DNA from: Nocardia sp. CC227C
GTDB lineage: Bacteria; Actinomycetota; Actinomycetes; Mycobacteriales; Mycobacteriaceae
DNA: 64,000 nucleotides
Assembly (NCBI RefSeq): GCF_030767025.1
Contig: NZ_JASITE010000016.1
Coordinates: 95,452-159,451 of the forward strand
Reading direction: 5' to 3'
The translations under genes were made by a program, and so were the position numbers. Under the pieces are notes generated by a model that was not told the DNA's origin, did no database searches, and saw only the letters and a program-made list of their open reading frames with translations. This document shows, one piece after another, positions 48,778-57,501 of this stretch (positions within the stretch are counted from its first letter, which is position 1; each line of letters starts with the position of its first letter).

Positions 48778-51141
48778 TCAGCGCGGGACGGGTATCGGCA
48801 GCGGGATCGGTGGCAACTGCGGGAGGCCGGGCAGGCTCGGCAGGCCGGGCGGCGGTCCCGGCGTCTGCACCGGGGCCGGGCGCTCACTGCCGTCGCTCAC
48901 GTAGAGGGTCACCACCGAGCCCGGTATCGCCGACCCGTCCGGCGAGATGCTGAGCACGGTGCCCTTGGTCGGCCCGGGGGCGGAAGCCACCGACACCTGG
49001 AAGCCCGCGCCGATCAGGGTCGAGGTGGCCTCGCCCTGGCTCATGCCCACGACGTCGGGGATCTGGGCATTGTTGGAGCCGCGCACGTACTTGTCGTCCA
49101 GCGGCGGGAAGGCCAGCGGGGGGAAGCGGTCGAGCACGTTCTTCATCGCGCCCATCCAGGTGCGGGCCGGTTCGTTACCGCCGAACAGGTCGCCGCTGTA
49201 GCAGTTGCGCAGCGGGAAGGAGCAGATCTCGCCGGGCGTCGGGGTGTCGCCGTAGATGTAGGCCGCACCCGCGAACGAGTTGGTGAACGCCAGGAACGCC
49301 GAGGAGCGGTGCGATTCGGTGGTACCGGTCTTCGCCGACAGCGGCCCGTTCCAGCCCACCGCGCGGGCCGCGCCCGCCGCCGTGCCGCTGATGTCGTCCT
49401 TGCCCATGGCGTTGGCGAGGGTGTGCGCCAGACCCGGCTCCACCACCTGCTCACACGCCTGCTGCGTCAGCGGCACCGGCTTGCCGTTGCGGTCGATCAC
49501 CTCGCGGATCGGGGTGGGCGGGCACCACTTGCCGCCGGAGGCCAGCGTGGCAGCCACATTCGACAGCTCGAGCGGATTGATGGCGACCGGCCCCAGTGTG
49601 AACGAGCCCTGGTTCTGGCTCTTCACCATGTCGGCCAGGCTCTGGTTCCCGAATCCGGAGGTGCCGGGCTGGGTGTAGGACCGCATGCCCAGCCGCACCG
49701 CCATATCCACCGTCGGCTCGACGCCCACGTCCCGGATCAGCTTGACGAAGGTGGTGTTGGGCGAGGTCGCCAGCGCCTCGGTCACCGACATGGGCGATTT
49801 GTAGGAACCGGCGTTCTTCACGCAGTAGGTCTCGGGCGGGCAGCCGGGGGTGTTGGAATTGCCCATGCCCCGGGCCTGGAAGGTGGACGGCACGTCCAGC
49901 TGCGCGCTGATGCCGAGGCCCTTCTCCATCGCCGCCGCGGTGGTGAACAGCTTGAACACCGAGCCCGCGCCGTCACCGACCATCGAGTACGGCTGCGGCT
50001 GCACCGTCTGATTCGCCGACGCGTCGAGTCCGTAGGTGCGGCTCGACGCCATGGCCAGCACCGGGTGCGAATCCTGGCCGGGCGCGACGATATTCATGAC
50101 CTGGGCGATATCGTCCAGATTCGGGTCGGCGTTCTCCGTCACCGACGCCTTCACCGCGTCCTGGACGGCGGGGTCGAGGGTGGTGCGGATCAGGTAGCCG
50201 CCCTTGTCGATCTGCTCGCGGCTGATCCCCGCGTTGGCCAGGTATTGCAGGGCGTAGTCGCAGAAGAAGCCGCGATCGTAGGCCGCGATGCAGCCGCGCG
50301 GCAGGCCCTTGGGCTCCGGCAGCACGCCCAGCGGCTCGGCCTTGGCCTTGCGGAATTCGTCGGCCCGGCTGGGGATGTTCTGGATCAGGGTGTCCAGCAC
50401 GGTGTTGCGCCGCTCCAGCACGCCCTGTGGATTGGTGTACGGATTGAGCTTGGAGCTGGACTGCACCATGCCCGCGAGCATGGCCGACTGCACCACGTCG
50501 AGGTCCTTGGCGTCGATGCCGAAGTAGGTCTGCGCGGCGTCCTGGATGCCGTAGGAGGAGTTGCCGAAGGGCACCAGGTTCAGATACCGGGTGAGGATCT
50601 CGTCCTTGGTGAGCTGCTTGTCCAGGGTGAGCGCCATCCGGATCTCGCGGATCTTGCGGGCCGGCGTGGTCTCGATGGCGGCGCGCCGCTCGGCGTCGGT
50701 CTTGGCCACCACCAGCAGCAGGTAGTTCTTCACGTACTGCTGGTCGAGCGTGGAGGCGCCCTGCTGCACTTCACCGCTGGAGGTGTTGGTGAGGAAGGCG
50801 CGGAAGGTGCCTTGCCAGTCCACACCGTGGTGGTCGGCGAAGCGGCGGTCCTCGATGGACACGATCGCCAACTTCATGTCGTTGGAGATCTTGTCGCTGG
50901 GCACCTCGAACCGGCGCTGCTCGTATAGCCAGGCGAACGGGGTGCCGTTCGCGTCGACCATGGTGGACACCGCGGGGACAGTGCCCTCCACCAGTTCGGC
51001 GGAGACATTGTCGACGGCGTCCGCGGCGCGGTTGGAGATGTATCCGAATCCACCGGCGAGCGGGAAGAGCAGCCCGGCGAGCAGCACGGCGGCCAGTACG
51101 CAGCTGCCGGCGAGTCTCGCGAGCGTTCGTGATATCGGCAC
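48778..51141 (-). CDS. ponA2: bifunctional penicillin-binding protein, PonA2-like
   Basis: 787 residues from GTG 51141, chosen because TAGGCT stands 7 nt before it (leaderless). The N-terminal membrane helix (VLAAVLLAGLLFPLAGG) precedes the GT51 transglycosylase (SIEDRRFADHHGVDW, QGASTLDQQYVKNY, LTRYLNLVPFGNSSYGIQ) and the transpeptidase with SxxK (SVFK), SPN and KTGTTE. A PASTA domain (PDVVGMSQGEATSTLIGAGFQV) and a Pro-rich tail close it. Polymerises and cross-links peptidoglycan outside the membrane. Next to whiB4, as in mycobacteria, where PonA2 is linked to survival under stress. Confidence 0.94.
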   Translation of the reverse strand: MPISRTLARLAGSCVLAAVLLAGLLFPLAGGFGYISNRAADAVDNVSAELVEGTVPAVSTMVDANGTPFAWLYEQRRFEVPSDKISNDMKLAIVSIEDRRFADHHGVDWQGTFRAFLTNTSSGEVQQGASTLDQQYVKNYLLLVVAKTDAERRAAIETTPARKIREIRMALTLDKQLTKDEILTRYLNLVPFGNSSYGIQDAAQTYFGIDAKDLDVVQSAMLAGMVQSSSKLNPYTNPQGVLERRNTVLDTLIQNIPSRADEFRKAKAEPLGVLPEPKGLPRGCIAAYDRGFFCDYALQYLANAGISREQIDKGGYLIRTTLDPAVQDAVKASVTENADPNLDDIAQVMNIVAPGQDSHPVLAMASSRTYGLDASANQTVQPQPYSMVGDGAGSVFKLFTTAAAMEKGLGISAQLDVPSTFQARGMGNSNTPGCPPETYCVKNAGSYKSPMSVTEALATSPNTTFVKLIRDVGVEPTVDMAVRLGMRSYTQPGTSGFGNQSLADMVKSQNQGSFTLGPVAINPLELSNVAATLASGGKWCPPTPIREVIDRNGKPVPLTQQACEQVVEPGLAHTLANAMGKDDISGTAAGAARAVGWNGPLSAKTGTTESHRSSAFLAFTNSFAGAAYIYGDTPTPGEICSFPLRNCYSGDLFGGNEPARTWMGAMKNVLDRFPPLAFPPLDDKYVRGSNNAQIPDVVGMSQGEATSTLIGAGFQVSVASAPGPTKGTVLSISPDGSAIPGSVVTLYVSDGSERPAPVQTPGPPPGLPSLPGLPQLPPIPLPIPVPR

Positions 51142-51440
51142 GAGTCCTAGCCTAATTGGCCTCGCGGGCACTCGGTGTGCGCGTGTCGCAGGCGTCGGTT
51201 TGTCACAAATGGGGCCGACTGACCGGTTTCATATCTCAATTGCATGGACGGACGTACCAGAAAATCTCGGCACGGTCTTGCGCAGGGCGCGCACGACTAT
51301 CTAGATTGAGAACCCAGTGTGATAGAGCTAACACTCAAAGTGGAATGTGGTACAGGACGCAGCGGGGTTGGGTAGCTGCGCGCTGTACGCGATTCTGGAG
51401 CGCCGTGACCCGGTGTTCGGACTGCAAAGGGGCACACCAA

Positions 51441-51764
51441 ATGCACATGACTACCCCGATCGCTCGATTGGATGTGGAGCAGGCCGAAGCGAGAATCGCC
51501 TGGGTTTCCCAGGCCCGATGCAAGGAAGTAGATCCCGACCAGCTGTTTGTGCGTGGCGCGGCGCAGCGCAAGGCGGCCACCATCTGCCGGCATTGCCCGG
51601 TGTTGATGGAGTGCGGCGCTGACGCCCTCGACAATCGCGTCGAGTTCGGAGTGTGGGGCGGCATGACCGAGCGGCAGCGCCGGGCGCTGTTGAAGCAGCA
51701 CCCGGAGGTGACGTCCTGGGCGGATTTCTTCCGCGTCCAGCGTCAGCAGAAGGTAGCGATGTAA
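51441..51764 (+). CDS. whiB4: WhiB4-like iron-sulfur regulator
   Basis: 107 residues. Cys27, Cys49, Cys52 and Cys58 (C-x21-C-xx-C-x5-C) hold the 4Fe-4S cluster, and GVWGG at 70-74 with the basic ERQRRALLK helix follows. Divergent from ponA2 as in mycobacteria (Rv3681c). WhiB4 senses oxygen or nitric oxide and binds DNA in the oxidised apo form. Start at ATG 51441 (MHM) or 51447 cannot be told; the 299 bp between the two genes shows no repeat. Confidence 0.93.
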   Translation: MHMTTPIARLDVEQAEARIAWVSQARCKEVDPDQLFVRGAAQRKAATICRHCPVLMECGADALDNRVEFGVWGGMTERQRRALLKQHPEVTSWADFFRVQRQQKVAM

Positions 51765-51783
51765 CCCGTATACCGATTGGCAG

Positions 51784-51820
51784 AACGGACCGAGCCCGCA
51801 TATAGCGGGCTCGGTCCGTT
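51784..51820. terminator. bidirectional hairpin after whiB4
   Basis: AACGGACCGAGCCCGC (51784-51799) and GCGGGCTCGGTCCGTT (51805-51820) form a perfect 16-bp stem with loop ATATA. Serves whiB4 and the converging ATPase gene. Confidence 0.85.
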
Positions 51821-51870
51821 TCCGGGGCAGAATCGGTCGTTTCGAACAGACCGTACCAATCGGCGGAGGG

Positions 51871-53055
51871 TCACTTATGTCCAATTGCTACTGATTTGGA
51901 GGATGTTTCGGCCTCGGCGAGCTGTGCGCCGACCGCCCGGAGCGCCTCCAGATCGGCGACCTCGAACGGCAGCGCCGTCACGGTCGCGATCGGCACCCGC
52001 GGATGCGCACCCGTGAACCGGTGCAGCAGGTGCTGCTCGCGGCGGGCCGTCTCGGCGCGGTGCGCGTGGATGCGCAGTACGGCGGCGGTCAGTGTGGCCG
52101 TGTTCGCCTCGGCGTTCTCGGTGCCGTCCGCCGGTGCCAGCCGGTCGGCGGCCACCAGCGCCTCCTGCGCGGACAGTGAGCTCAGCACCGGGTGGGTGCG
52201 GTTGAGCACCAGCCCGGCCAGCGGCATCTTGTCCGTGGAGAGCCGGTCCACGAAGAACGACGCCTCCCGCAGCGCGTCCGGTTCGGCCGCCGCCACCACC
52301 ACGAAATGGGTGCCCGGCCGCGACAGCATGGCGTAGGTGCGGTCCGCGCGATCCTGGAAGCCGCCGAACATGGACTCCAGCGACTGCAGGAACAGCGAGG
52401 CGTCCTTGAGCAGCTGCCCGCCCACGATGGTGGACACGCCGCGCAGCGCCAGGCTCATGGCCCCGGTGACCAGACGGCCCACGCCCCGGCCCGGCATCAT
52501 GATCACGCGAATCATGCGGCCGTTGAGGAAGTTTCCGAGCCGCTTGGGAGCGTCCAGGAAGTCCAGCGCATTGCGCGAGGGCGGGGTGTCCACCACGATC
52601 AGGTCCCACTCGCGCTTGGCGGCGAGCTGGCCCAGCTTCTCCATGGCCATGTACTCCTGCGTCCCGCCGAAGGACGAGGCCACCGTCTGGTAGATCGGAT
52701 TGGCGAAGACCTGCTCGGCCTTCTCCGGGCTGGTGTGCTCGAGCACCATCTCGTCGAAGGTGCGGCGCATGTTCAGCATCATGGCGTACAGCTCGCCCTT
52801 GGCGTCGGGGCCCAGCTGCACCCGCTGCGGGGTATTGCCCAGATCCGAGACGCCCAGCGACTGCGCCAGCCGCCGCGCCGGGTCGATGGTCAGCACCACC
52901 ACGCGACGGCCCTCCTCCGCGGCGCGCAGCGCGATGGCGGCGGCGGTGGTGGTCTTGCCCACACCGCCGGATCCGCAGCACACGATGATGCGCGCGGACG
53001 GATCCTTGATGATCTTCGAGAAGTCCAGCGGGACCGCACTTGCCGGAAGAATCAT
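51871..53055 (-). CDS. ArsA/GET3-type ATPase (Rv3680-like)
   Basis: 394 residues. Deviant Walker A CCGSGGVGKTTTAAAIA is near residue 27-42 and the switch DTPPSRNALDFLD near 155-167. It is the second of a pair in the order known from mycobacteria, where both subunits form a GET3-like complex that responds to glycerol metabolism and multidrug stress. No anion transporter gene lies nearby. ATG at 53055 begins two bases after the stop of the first ATPase, so the two are made together. Confidence 0.9.
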   Translation of the reverse strand: MILPASAVPLDFSKIIKDPSARIIVCCGSGGVGKTTTAAAIALRAAEEGRRVVVLTIDPARRLAQSLGVSDLGNTPQRVQLGPDAKGELYAMMLNMRRTFDEMVLEHTSPEKAEQVFANPIYQTVASSFGGTQEYMAMEKLGQLAAKREWDLIVVDTPPSRNALDFLDAPKRLGNFLNGRMIRVIMMPGRGVGRLVTGAMSLALRGVSTIVGGQLLKDASLFLQSLESMFGGFQDRADRTYAMLSRPGTHFVVVAAAEPDALREASFFVDRLSTDKMPLAGLVLNRTHPVLSSLSAQEALVAADRLAPADGTENAEANTATLTAAVLRIHAHRAETARREQHLLHRFTGAHPRVPIATVTALPFEVADLEALRAVGAQLAEAETSSKSVAIGHK

Positions 53056-53057
53056 GG

Positions 53058-54095
53058 TCAGCGAACCCCCTGCGCGCTCAGGTATTCGGCCAGCTCGTAG
53101 AGCCCGCCCAGATCCATGCCGTCGGCCAGCGACGGCAGGTACAGCCGCGTGATGTCCACCTCGGCGAGGTCGGCCGCGCTCTCGTCCTGCGCCTGCAACC
53201 GCGCCGAATGCTCCACGGCCTCGGTGATCAGCCCCTGGAAATCCTGCTCCGACAGCGTGATTCCGGCCTCGGCAAGACCGGACTTCAGGGCCTCGGCGTC
53301 CAGCTCGCCCCGGGCGGCCTCGGCCCGCACGGGACGCGGCAGGTAGCCCTCGCTCGCCCGGTTGACGATCACCGTGCCGATATTCAGGTCGCCCGCGGTC
53401 AATTCGGCGACCGCGTCGGCGGTTTCCTGCACCGGCAGCGCCTCCAGCAGTGTGACCAGGTGGATCATGGTCTGCTCGGAGTGCAGCAGCTTGGACACGC
53501 CCTCGGCCTGCGCGGCGATCGGCCCGCCCTTGGCGATCTCCGCCATGGCCTGGGTGACGTCCAGGAAGCTGGCGATGCGGCCGGTCGGCGGCGCGTCGAT
53601 GACGATCTCGTCGTAAGCCGGCTTGCCCGACTTGTCGACGCGCACCGCGCATTCCTTGATCTTGCCGGTGAGGATCACGTCCCGCAGCCCCGGCGCGATG
53701 GTGGTGACGAACTCGATGGCGCCCACCCGGCGCATGGCCCGCCCGGCGAAACCCAGGTTGTAGAACATGTCCAGGTACTCCAGGAACGCATGCTCGACAT
53801 CCAGGGCCAGCGCCACCACCTCACCGCCGCCGTCCGCGGTGGCGATGCGGGTCTCGGTGGGCGGCAGGGGCGGTACGTCGAAGAGCTGGGCGATGGACTG
53901 CCGACCCTCCACCTCCACCAGCAGCACCCGACGACCACCGGCCGCCAGTGCGAGCGCCAACGCCGCCGCGACCGTCGACTTCCCGGTCCCCCCTTTCCCC
54001 GAGACATAGTGCAGGCGGGCCTTCTCGGCCCGCTGCGGCCATCCTGTTTGGACCCCTGGCTCCGCCGAAACGGGCACTGCGATCGGTACTCCCAC
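53058..54095 (-). CDS. ArsA/GET3-type ATPase (Rv3679-like)
   Basis: 345 residues. Walker A VSGKGGTGKSTVAAALA is near residue 32-48, DAPPTGRIASFLDVTQAM near 165-183, and the GDLNIGTVIVNRASEGYLPRP segment follows. GTG at 54095 has TATAGGCT 7 nt upstream: leaderless. First gene of the ATPase pair. The two subunits are expected to form a heterodimer in the cytoplasm. Confidence 0.9.
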   Translation of the reverse strand: MGVPIAVPVSAEPGVQTGWPQRAEKARLHYVSGKGGTGKSTVAAALALALAAGGRRVLLVEVEGRQSIAQLFDVPPLPPTETRIATADGGGEVVALALDVEHAFLEYLDMFYNLGFAGRAMRRVGAIEFVTTIAPGLRDVILTGKIKECAVRVDKSGKPAYDEIVIDAPPTGRIASFLDVTQAMAEIAKGGPIAAQAEGVSKLLHSEQTMIHLVTLLEALPVQETADAVAELTAGDLNIGTVIVNRASEGYLPRPVRAEAARGELDAEALKSGLAEAGITLSEQDFQGLITEAVEHSARLQAQDESAADLAEVDITRLYLPSLADGMDLGGLYELAEYLSAQGVR

Positions 54096-54249
54096 GTTGG
54101 CGAGCCTATAACTCGTTCCTTATTCCTGCCCAGAGGATGACGAGGACTGTCTGGTACACCACGTTTCGACCGGCCGATTCCCGATCCGTTCGGTGCGGAC
54201 GGGAGGGCCGGGGATGCCGTGTGCCGCACCCGAGCTCTACGCTCACCCC

Positions 54250-54414
54250 ATGAGTGATGTGACCGCGTGGGAATACGCGACCGTGCCGCTGCTGACGCAT
54301 GCGACCAAGGCGATCCTCGATCAGTGGGGCGCCGACGGTTGGGAGCTCGTCACGGTGCTGCCCGGACCGACCGGTGAGCAGCACGTGGCCTACCTGAAGC
54401 GGCCCAAGAACTGA
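54250..54414 (+). CDS. DUF4177-like small protein (Rv3678A-like)
   Basis: 54 residues: MSDVTAWEYATVPLLTHATK, then QWGADGWELVTVLPGPTGEQ, a small alpha/beta protein. TACGCT sits 6 nt before the ATG, so leaderless. Coupled to ridA (TGATG). Function unknown. Confidence 0.85.
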   Translation: MSDVTAWEYATVPLLTHATKAILDQWGADGWELVTVLPGPTGEQHVAYLKRPKN

Positions 54415-54893
54415 TGAGCGCCGCAGCGGCCACCAACTGGGCCGAGAACCTGGAGAAGCTGGGGCTGACGCTGCCCCCGGTCGCGGCACCCGTCGCGGCG
54501 TACATTCCCGCCACCCGCAGCGGCATCCACGTCTACACCTCCGGCCAGCTGCCCTTCCGCGACGGTGAGCTCACCGCCGTCGGCAAGGTCGGGGCCGAGG
54601 TGAGCCTGGAGGAGGCCAAGGAGGCGGCCAAGTACTGCGCGCTCAACGCGCTGGCGGCCGTGCACGGACTCGTCGGGCTCGACAGTGTGGTGCGGATCGT
54701 GAAGGTCGTCGGATTCGTCGCCTCCGCACCGGGATTCAACGACCAGCCCGTCGTCATCAACGGCGCGTCGGAACTCCTCGGTGAGGTCTTCGGCGAGGCG
54801 GGCGTGCACGCGCGCTCCGCGGTCGGCGTCTCCGAGCTGCCGAAGAACACCCCGGTCGAGGTCGAACTCATCGCCGAGGTGCGCTCTGTTTGA
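54414..54893 (+). CDS. RidA-family protein (Rv3678c-like)
   Basis: 159 residues. YIPATRSGIHVYTSGQLPFRDGEL, EEAKEAAKYCALNALAAVHGLVGLDSVVRIVKVVGFVASAPGFNDQPVVINGAS and SAVGVSELPKNTPVEVELIAEV match the YjgF/RidA fold, of the longer group with extra N-terminal residues. RidA proteins hydrolyse reactive enamines. The Arg equivalent in SGQ...NGAS is not a clear R; specificity may differ. Confidence 0.9.
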   Translation: MSAAAATNWAENLEKLGLTLPPVAAPVAAYIPATRSGIHVYTSGQLPFRDGELTAVGKVGAEVSLEEAKEAAKYCALNALAAVHGLVGLDSVVRIVKVVGFVASAPGFNDQPVVINGASELLGEVFGEAGVHARSAVGVSELPKNTPVEVELIAEVRSV

Positions 54894-54918
54894 TTTGCCC
54901 TCCGCTGCGCTGCGGGCG

Positions 54919-55013
54919 GGTTCGCGGCGCTGAAGGTCTCGGTTCTTCCCTCCTCCGCTCCTCCGCTTCGCTCCCCCGCTCCGTCGGTCCAGAACCGAGA
55001 CGCGCCGCGAACC
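54919..55013. repeat. long composite inverted repeat after ridA-like gene
   Basis: GGTTCGCGGCGC-TGAAG-GTCTCGGTTCT (54919-54946) folds on AGAACCGAGAC-GCGCCGCGAACC (54991-55013); 23 pairs in all, with a 5-nt bulge on one side. A terminator or a family repeat. Confidence 0.75.
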
Positions 55014-55110
55014 GACGGGGGGTGACGCGAGGGGCGGGGGTGTAGGGGTGCGGGTCTGGTGTCGGGGGGCGGGTCTGGTGTGTGGCGGCTCGATCCGGTA
55101 AGGACGGGGT

Positions 55111-55920
55111 ATGACCCTCAACCATCCCGCGTACGAGCGGGTGCGACAGGTGACGCCGAGCGCCGCGGTGCTGTTGGCCGACAATCCCGGGCGGATGACG
55201 CTGGAGGGCACCAATACCTGGCTGCTGCGGGCACCGCACGCGTCGGGGTGGGTGGTGGTGGATCCGGGGCCGGAGGACCGGGCGCACTCCGAGGCGATCG
55301 CGCGCGCGACCGACGGGGATATCGCGCTCGCCCTCATCACCCATCACCACCACGACCACACCGGCGGCATCGACCGGCTGGTCCGGCTCACCGGAACGCC
55401 GGTGCGGGCCGTGGAGCCGGGCTTCCTGCACGGCGGCGGCGCGGAACTGGCCGACGGCGAGGTCATCGAGGCGGCGGGCATCCGCCTGACCGTGCTGGCC
55501 ACCCCCGGCCACACCACCGACTCGGTGAGCCTGCTGCTCGACGGTCCCGACGACACCGACGCGGCGGTGCTCACCGGCGACACCGTGCTCGGACGCGGCA
55601 CCACCGTGCTGGAATCCCGCGACGACGCCCTCGCCGACTACCTGGCCTCGTTGCGACGCCTGGCCGAGACCGCGCCCGGCCGAACGCTGCTCCCGGCCCA
55701 CGGCCCCGACCACCTCGACGCCGAACCGGTGATCGGGTACTACCTGAAGCATCGCGAGGAACGTCTCCAACAGGTCCGTGACGCATTGGCGAAGCTCGGC
55801 CCCAAGGCCAGGCCGCTCCAGATCGTCGCCCACGTCTACGCCGATGTGGACAAGCGTCTCTGGCCCGCGGCCCACAGCTCGGTGAAGGCCCAACTCGCCT
55901 ACATCCGCAGCCACGGGTAG
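55111..55920 (+). CDS. metallo-beta-lactamase-fold hydrolase (Rv3677c-like)
   Basis: 269 residues. The metal motif THHHHDHTGG holds His78, His80, Asp82 and His83; ATPGHTTDSVS, TGDTVLG and LLPAHGPD complete the site. The C-terminal winged helix (YYLKHREERLQQVRDALAKLGPKA) is that of LACTB2-like proteins, endoribonucleases or thioesterase-like. Divergent from crp by 256 bp. Confidence 0.9.
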   Translation: MTLNHPAYERVRQVTPSAAVLLADNPGRMTLEGTNTWLLRAPHASGWVVVDPGPEDRAHSEAIARATDGDIALALITHHHHDHTGGIDRLVRLTGTPVRAVEPGFLHGGGAELADGEVIEAAGIRLTVLATPGHTTDSVSLLLDGPDDTDAAVLTGDTVLGRGTTVLESRDDALADYLASLRRLAETAPGRTLLPAHGPDHLDAEPVIGYYLKHREERLQQVRDALAKLGPKARPLQIVAHVYADVDKRLWPAAHSSVKAQLAYIRSHG

Positions 55921-55930
55921 TCGTGCGAGT

Positions 55931-55965
55931 AGGCCGGGCCGCCACTCCCGGTGACGGCCCGGCCT
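55931..55965 (+). terminator. hairpin after the beta-lactamase-fold gene
   Basis: AGGCCGGGCCG (55931-55941) pairs with CGGCCCGGCCT (55955-55965), 11 bp, 13-nt loop. Confidence 0.7.
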
Positions 55966-56114
55966 GCTGCGGCGTCCGATTCATCCCGCCGCACCGGCGA
56001 CGCGGGTGCAGCGGGTGAGACGGCGGGTTCGCAGCGACCGCCGAAGCAGCCCGGGAGACCGGTGGCGGCCACGGCCGGGGCGTACCGGTGCGGGCCGATA
56101 TTCGTGCGCGTGTG

Positions 56115-56149
56115 GGCCGGGTCGTCACCGGTGTGGTGACGACCCGGCC
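56115..56149 (-). terminator. hairpin after crp
   Basis: GGCCGGGTCGTCACC (56115-56129) pairs with GGTGACGACCCGGCC (56135-56149); perfect 15 bp, loop GGTGT. It is 28 bp beyond the crp stop. Confidence 0.8.
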
Positions 56150-56176
56150 TCCGCGATTCTGTGGTTCTCCCCGGCG

Positions 56177-56851
56177 TCAGCGGGCGCGGCGGGCCAGGCG
56201 CTCCGAGTCGGAGATCAGCACGCTCTTGCCCTCGAGGCGCAGCCAGCCGCGGTGCGCGAAGTCGGCCAGGGCCTTGTTCACGGTCTCGCGGGAGGCGCCG
56301 ACCAGCTGGGCGATCTCCTCCTGGGTGAGGTCGTGGGTGACGCGCAGGGCGCCCGCCTCCTGGGTGCCGAACCGCTGTGCGAGCTGCAGCAGCGCCTTGG
56401 CGACACGACCCGGCACGTCGGTGAAGATGAGGTCGGCGAGGTTGTTGTTGGTGCGGCGCAGACGGCGCGCCAACACCCGTAGCAACTGCTCGGCGATCTC
56501 CGGCCGCTGATCGATCCACGACTTCAACGCGTCGCGATCCATCGTCACCGCGCGCACCTCGGTGACCGTGGTGGCCGTCGAGGTCCGCGGGCCCGGGTCG
56601 AAGATCGACAGCTCACCGAACATGTCCGACGGGCCCATGATGGTCAGCAGGTTCTCCCGACCGTCCGGGGACCGGCGGCCGATCTTCACCTTGCCGGACG
56701 TGATGATGTACAGGCGGTCGCCGGGCTCACCCTCGTTGAAAATGACATGGCCGCGCGGGAAATCCACGGGCTGAAGCTGTTTGGCGAGGGCCGCCACGGC
56801 GGTTGGCTCGACGCCTTGGAAGATGCCTGCTCTGGCGAGGGCCTCGTCCAC
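56177..56851 (-). CDS. crp: cAMP-receptor-type regulator (Crp, Rv3676-like)
   Basis: 224 residues, the same length as mycobacterial Crp. The cyclic-nucleotide pocket has FGELSIFDPGPRTS; the helix-turn-helix is LTQEEIAQLVGASRETVNKALADFAHRGWL. GTG at 56851 with AAGGAG upstream gives the known N-terminus (DEALARAGIFQGVEP). A global cAMP-responsive transcription factor. A phased repeat array lies 160-260 bp upstream. Confidence 0.95.
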   Translation of the reverse strand: MDEALARAGIFQGVEPTAVAALAKQLQPVDFPRGHVIFNEGEPGDRLYIITSGKVKIGRRSPDGRENLLTIMGPSDMFGELSIFDPGPRTSTATTVTEVRAVTMDRDALKSWIDQRPEIAEQLLRVLARRLRRTNNNLADLIFTDVPGRVAKALLQLAQRFGTQEAGALRVTHDLTQEEIAQLVGASRETVNKALADFAHRGWLRLEGKSVLISDSERLARRAR

Positions 56852-57012
56852 GAATGTGCTCCTTATGGGAAATGGCTCTGTCCTGGACCGAAGCTGATTC
56901 GGCCGACAGTGCAGTCTACTTTGCAATATGTCCGGGTAGTGATAGACACCACGCGCCGCGCTCGATCTCCGACATGCTGCGCCCATTTTCACGACGCCTG
57001 CCGTCGGCCCTC

Positions 57013-57107
57013 ACGACGCACAGAAGCCCACTACAGCGACACGGGGTGCGCTTCCTGTGACACACGGGTCCGGTGCTCACGACACACAGAACATAATTCT
57101 GCGACAC
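57013..57107. promoter_or_regulatory. five phased (R)CGACAC repeats upstream of crp
   Basis: ACGACGC at 57013, GCGACAC at 57036, GTGACAC at 57057, ACGACAC at 57079 and GCGACAC at 57101, spaced 23, 21, 22 and 22 bp, i.e. two helical turns. They lie in the 316-bp gap upstream of crp. A regulator binding in a row on one DNA face is the obvious model. Confidence 0.6.
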
Positions 57108-57167
57108 GCGTAACTTTCGCAACCGGCGGGTCGGTCGCGTCGCATTGGGGCGGCTGCTGTGCGGTTC

Positions 57168-57410
57168 TCAGCTGGCCTGCGCCACATCCATGGCTTCACC
57201 GCGGGTCCGCCGCGGCCGCGGGCGCGCCGCAGCGGCCGGAAGTCCCAATTTGGTCAGATCGCTGACCTCGGCATTCGTCGCCCTATCCAGGTACTGCCGC
57301 ACCTCTTCGTCCGGTTCGAGCAGCTTGCGGAGCCGGTTCTCGACTCGTTCCATCCCCAGTGCGAACAGCATCAGCACCACCGGGAAGAGCACCACAGCGA
57401 GTCCTTGCAT
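57168..57410 (-). CDS. small membrane protein (Rv3675-like)
   Basis: 80 residues from ATG 57410. One hydrophobic helix (LAVVLFPVVLMLFALGMERVE) followed by a charged helix (RLRKLLEPDEEVRQYLDRATNAEVSDL) and an Arg-rich end. In mycobacteria a similar gene lies between crp and nth. Function unknown. Confidence 0.8.
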   Translation of the reverse strand: MQGLAVVLFPVVLMLFALGMERVENRLRKLLEPDEEVRQYLDRATNAEVSDLTKLGLPAAAARPRPRRTRGEAMDVAQAS

Positions 57411-57501
57411 ACGGGTGAGTAAACACGGCGAAGGTCTCAGATGGAACACGGGAGGTGCTCAGCCCGGTTGTCGGCCGGTTCGAGTTCCGTAAGGTGGACG
57501 C

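Noticed and set aside
48736..50928. 730-codon frame opposite ponA2
   Set aside because: Shadow of the PonA2 coding sequence.
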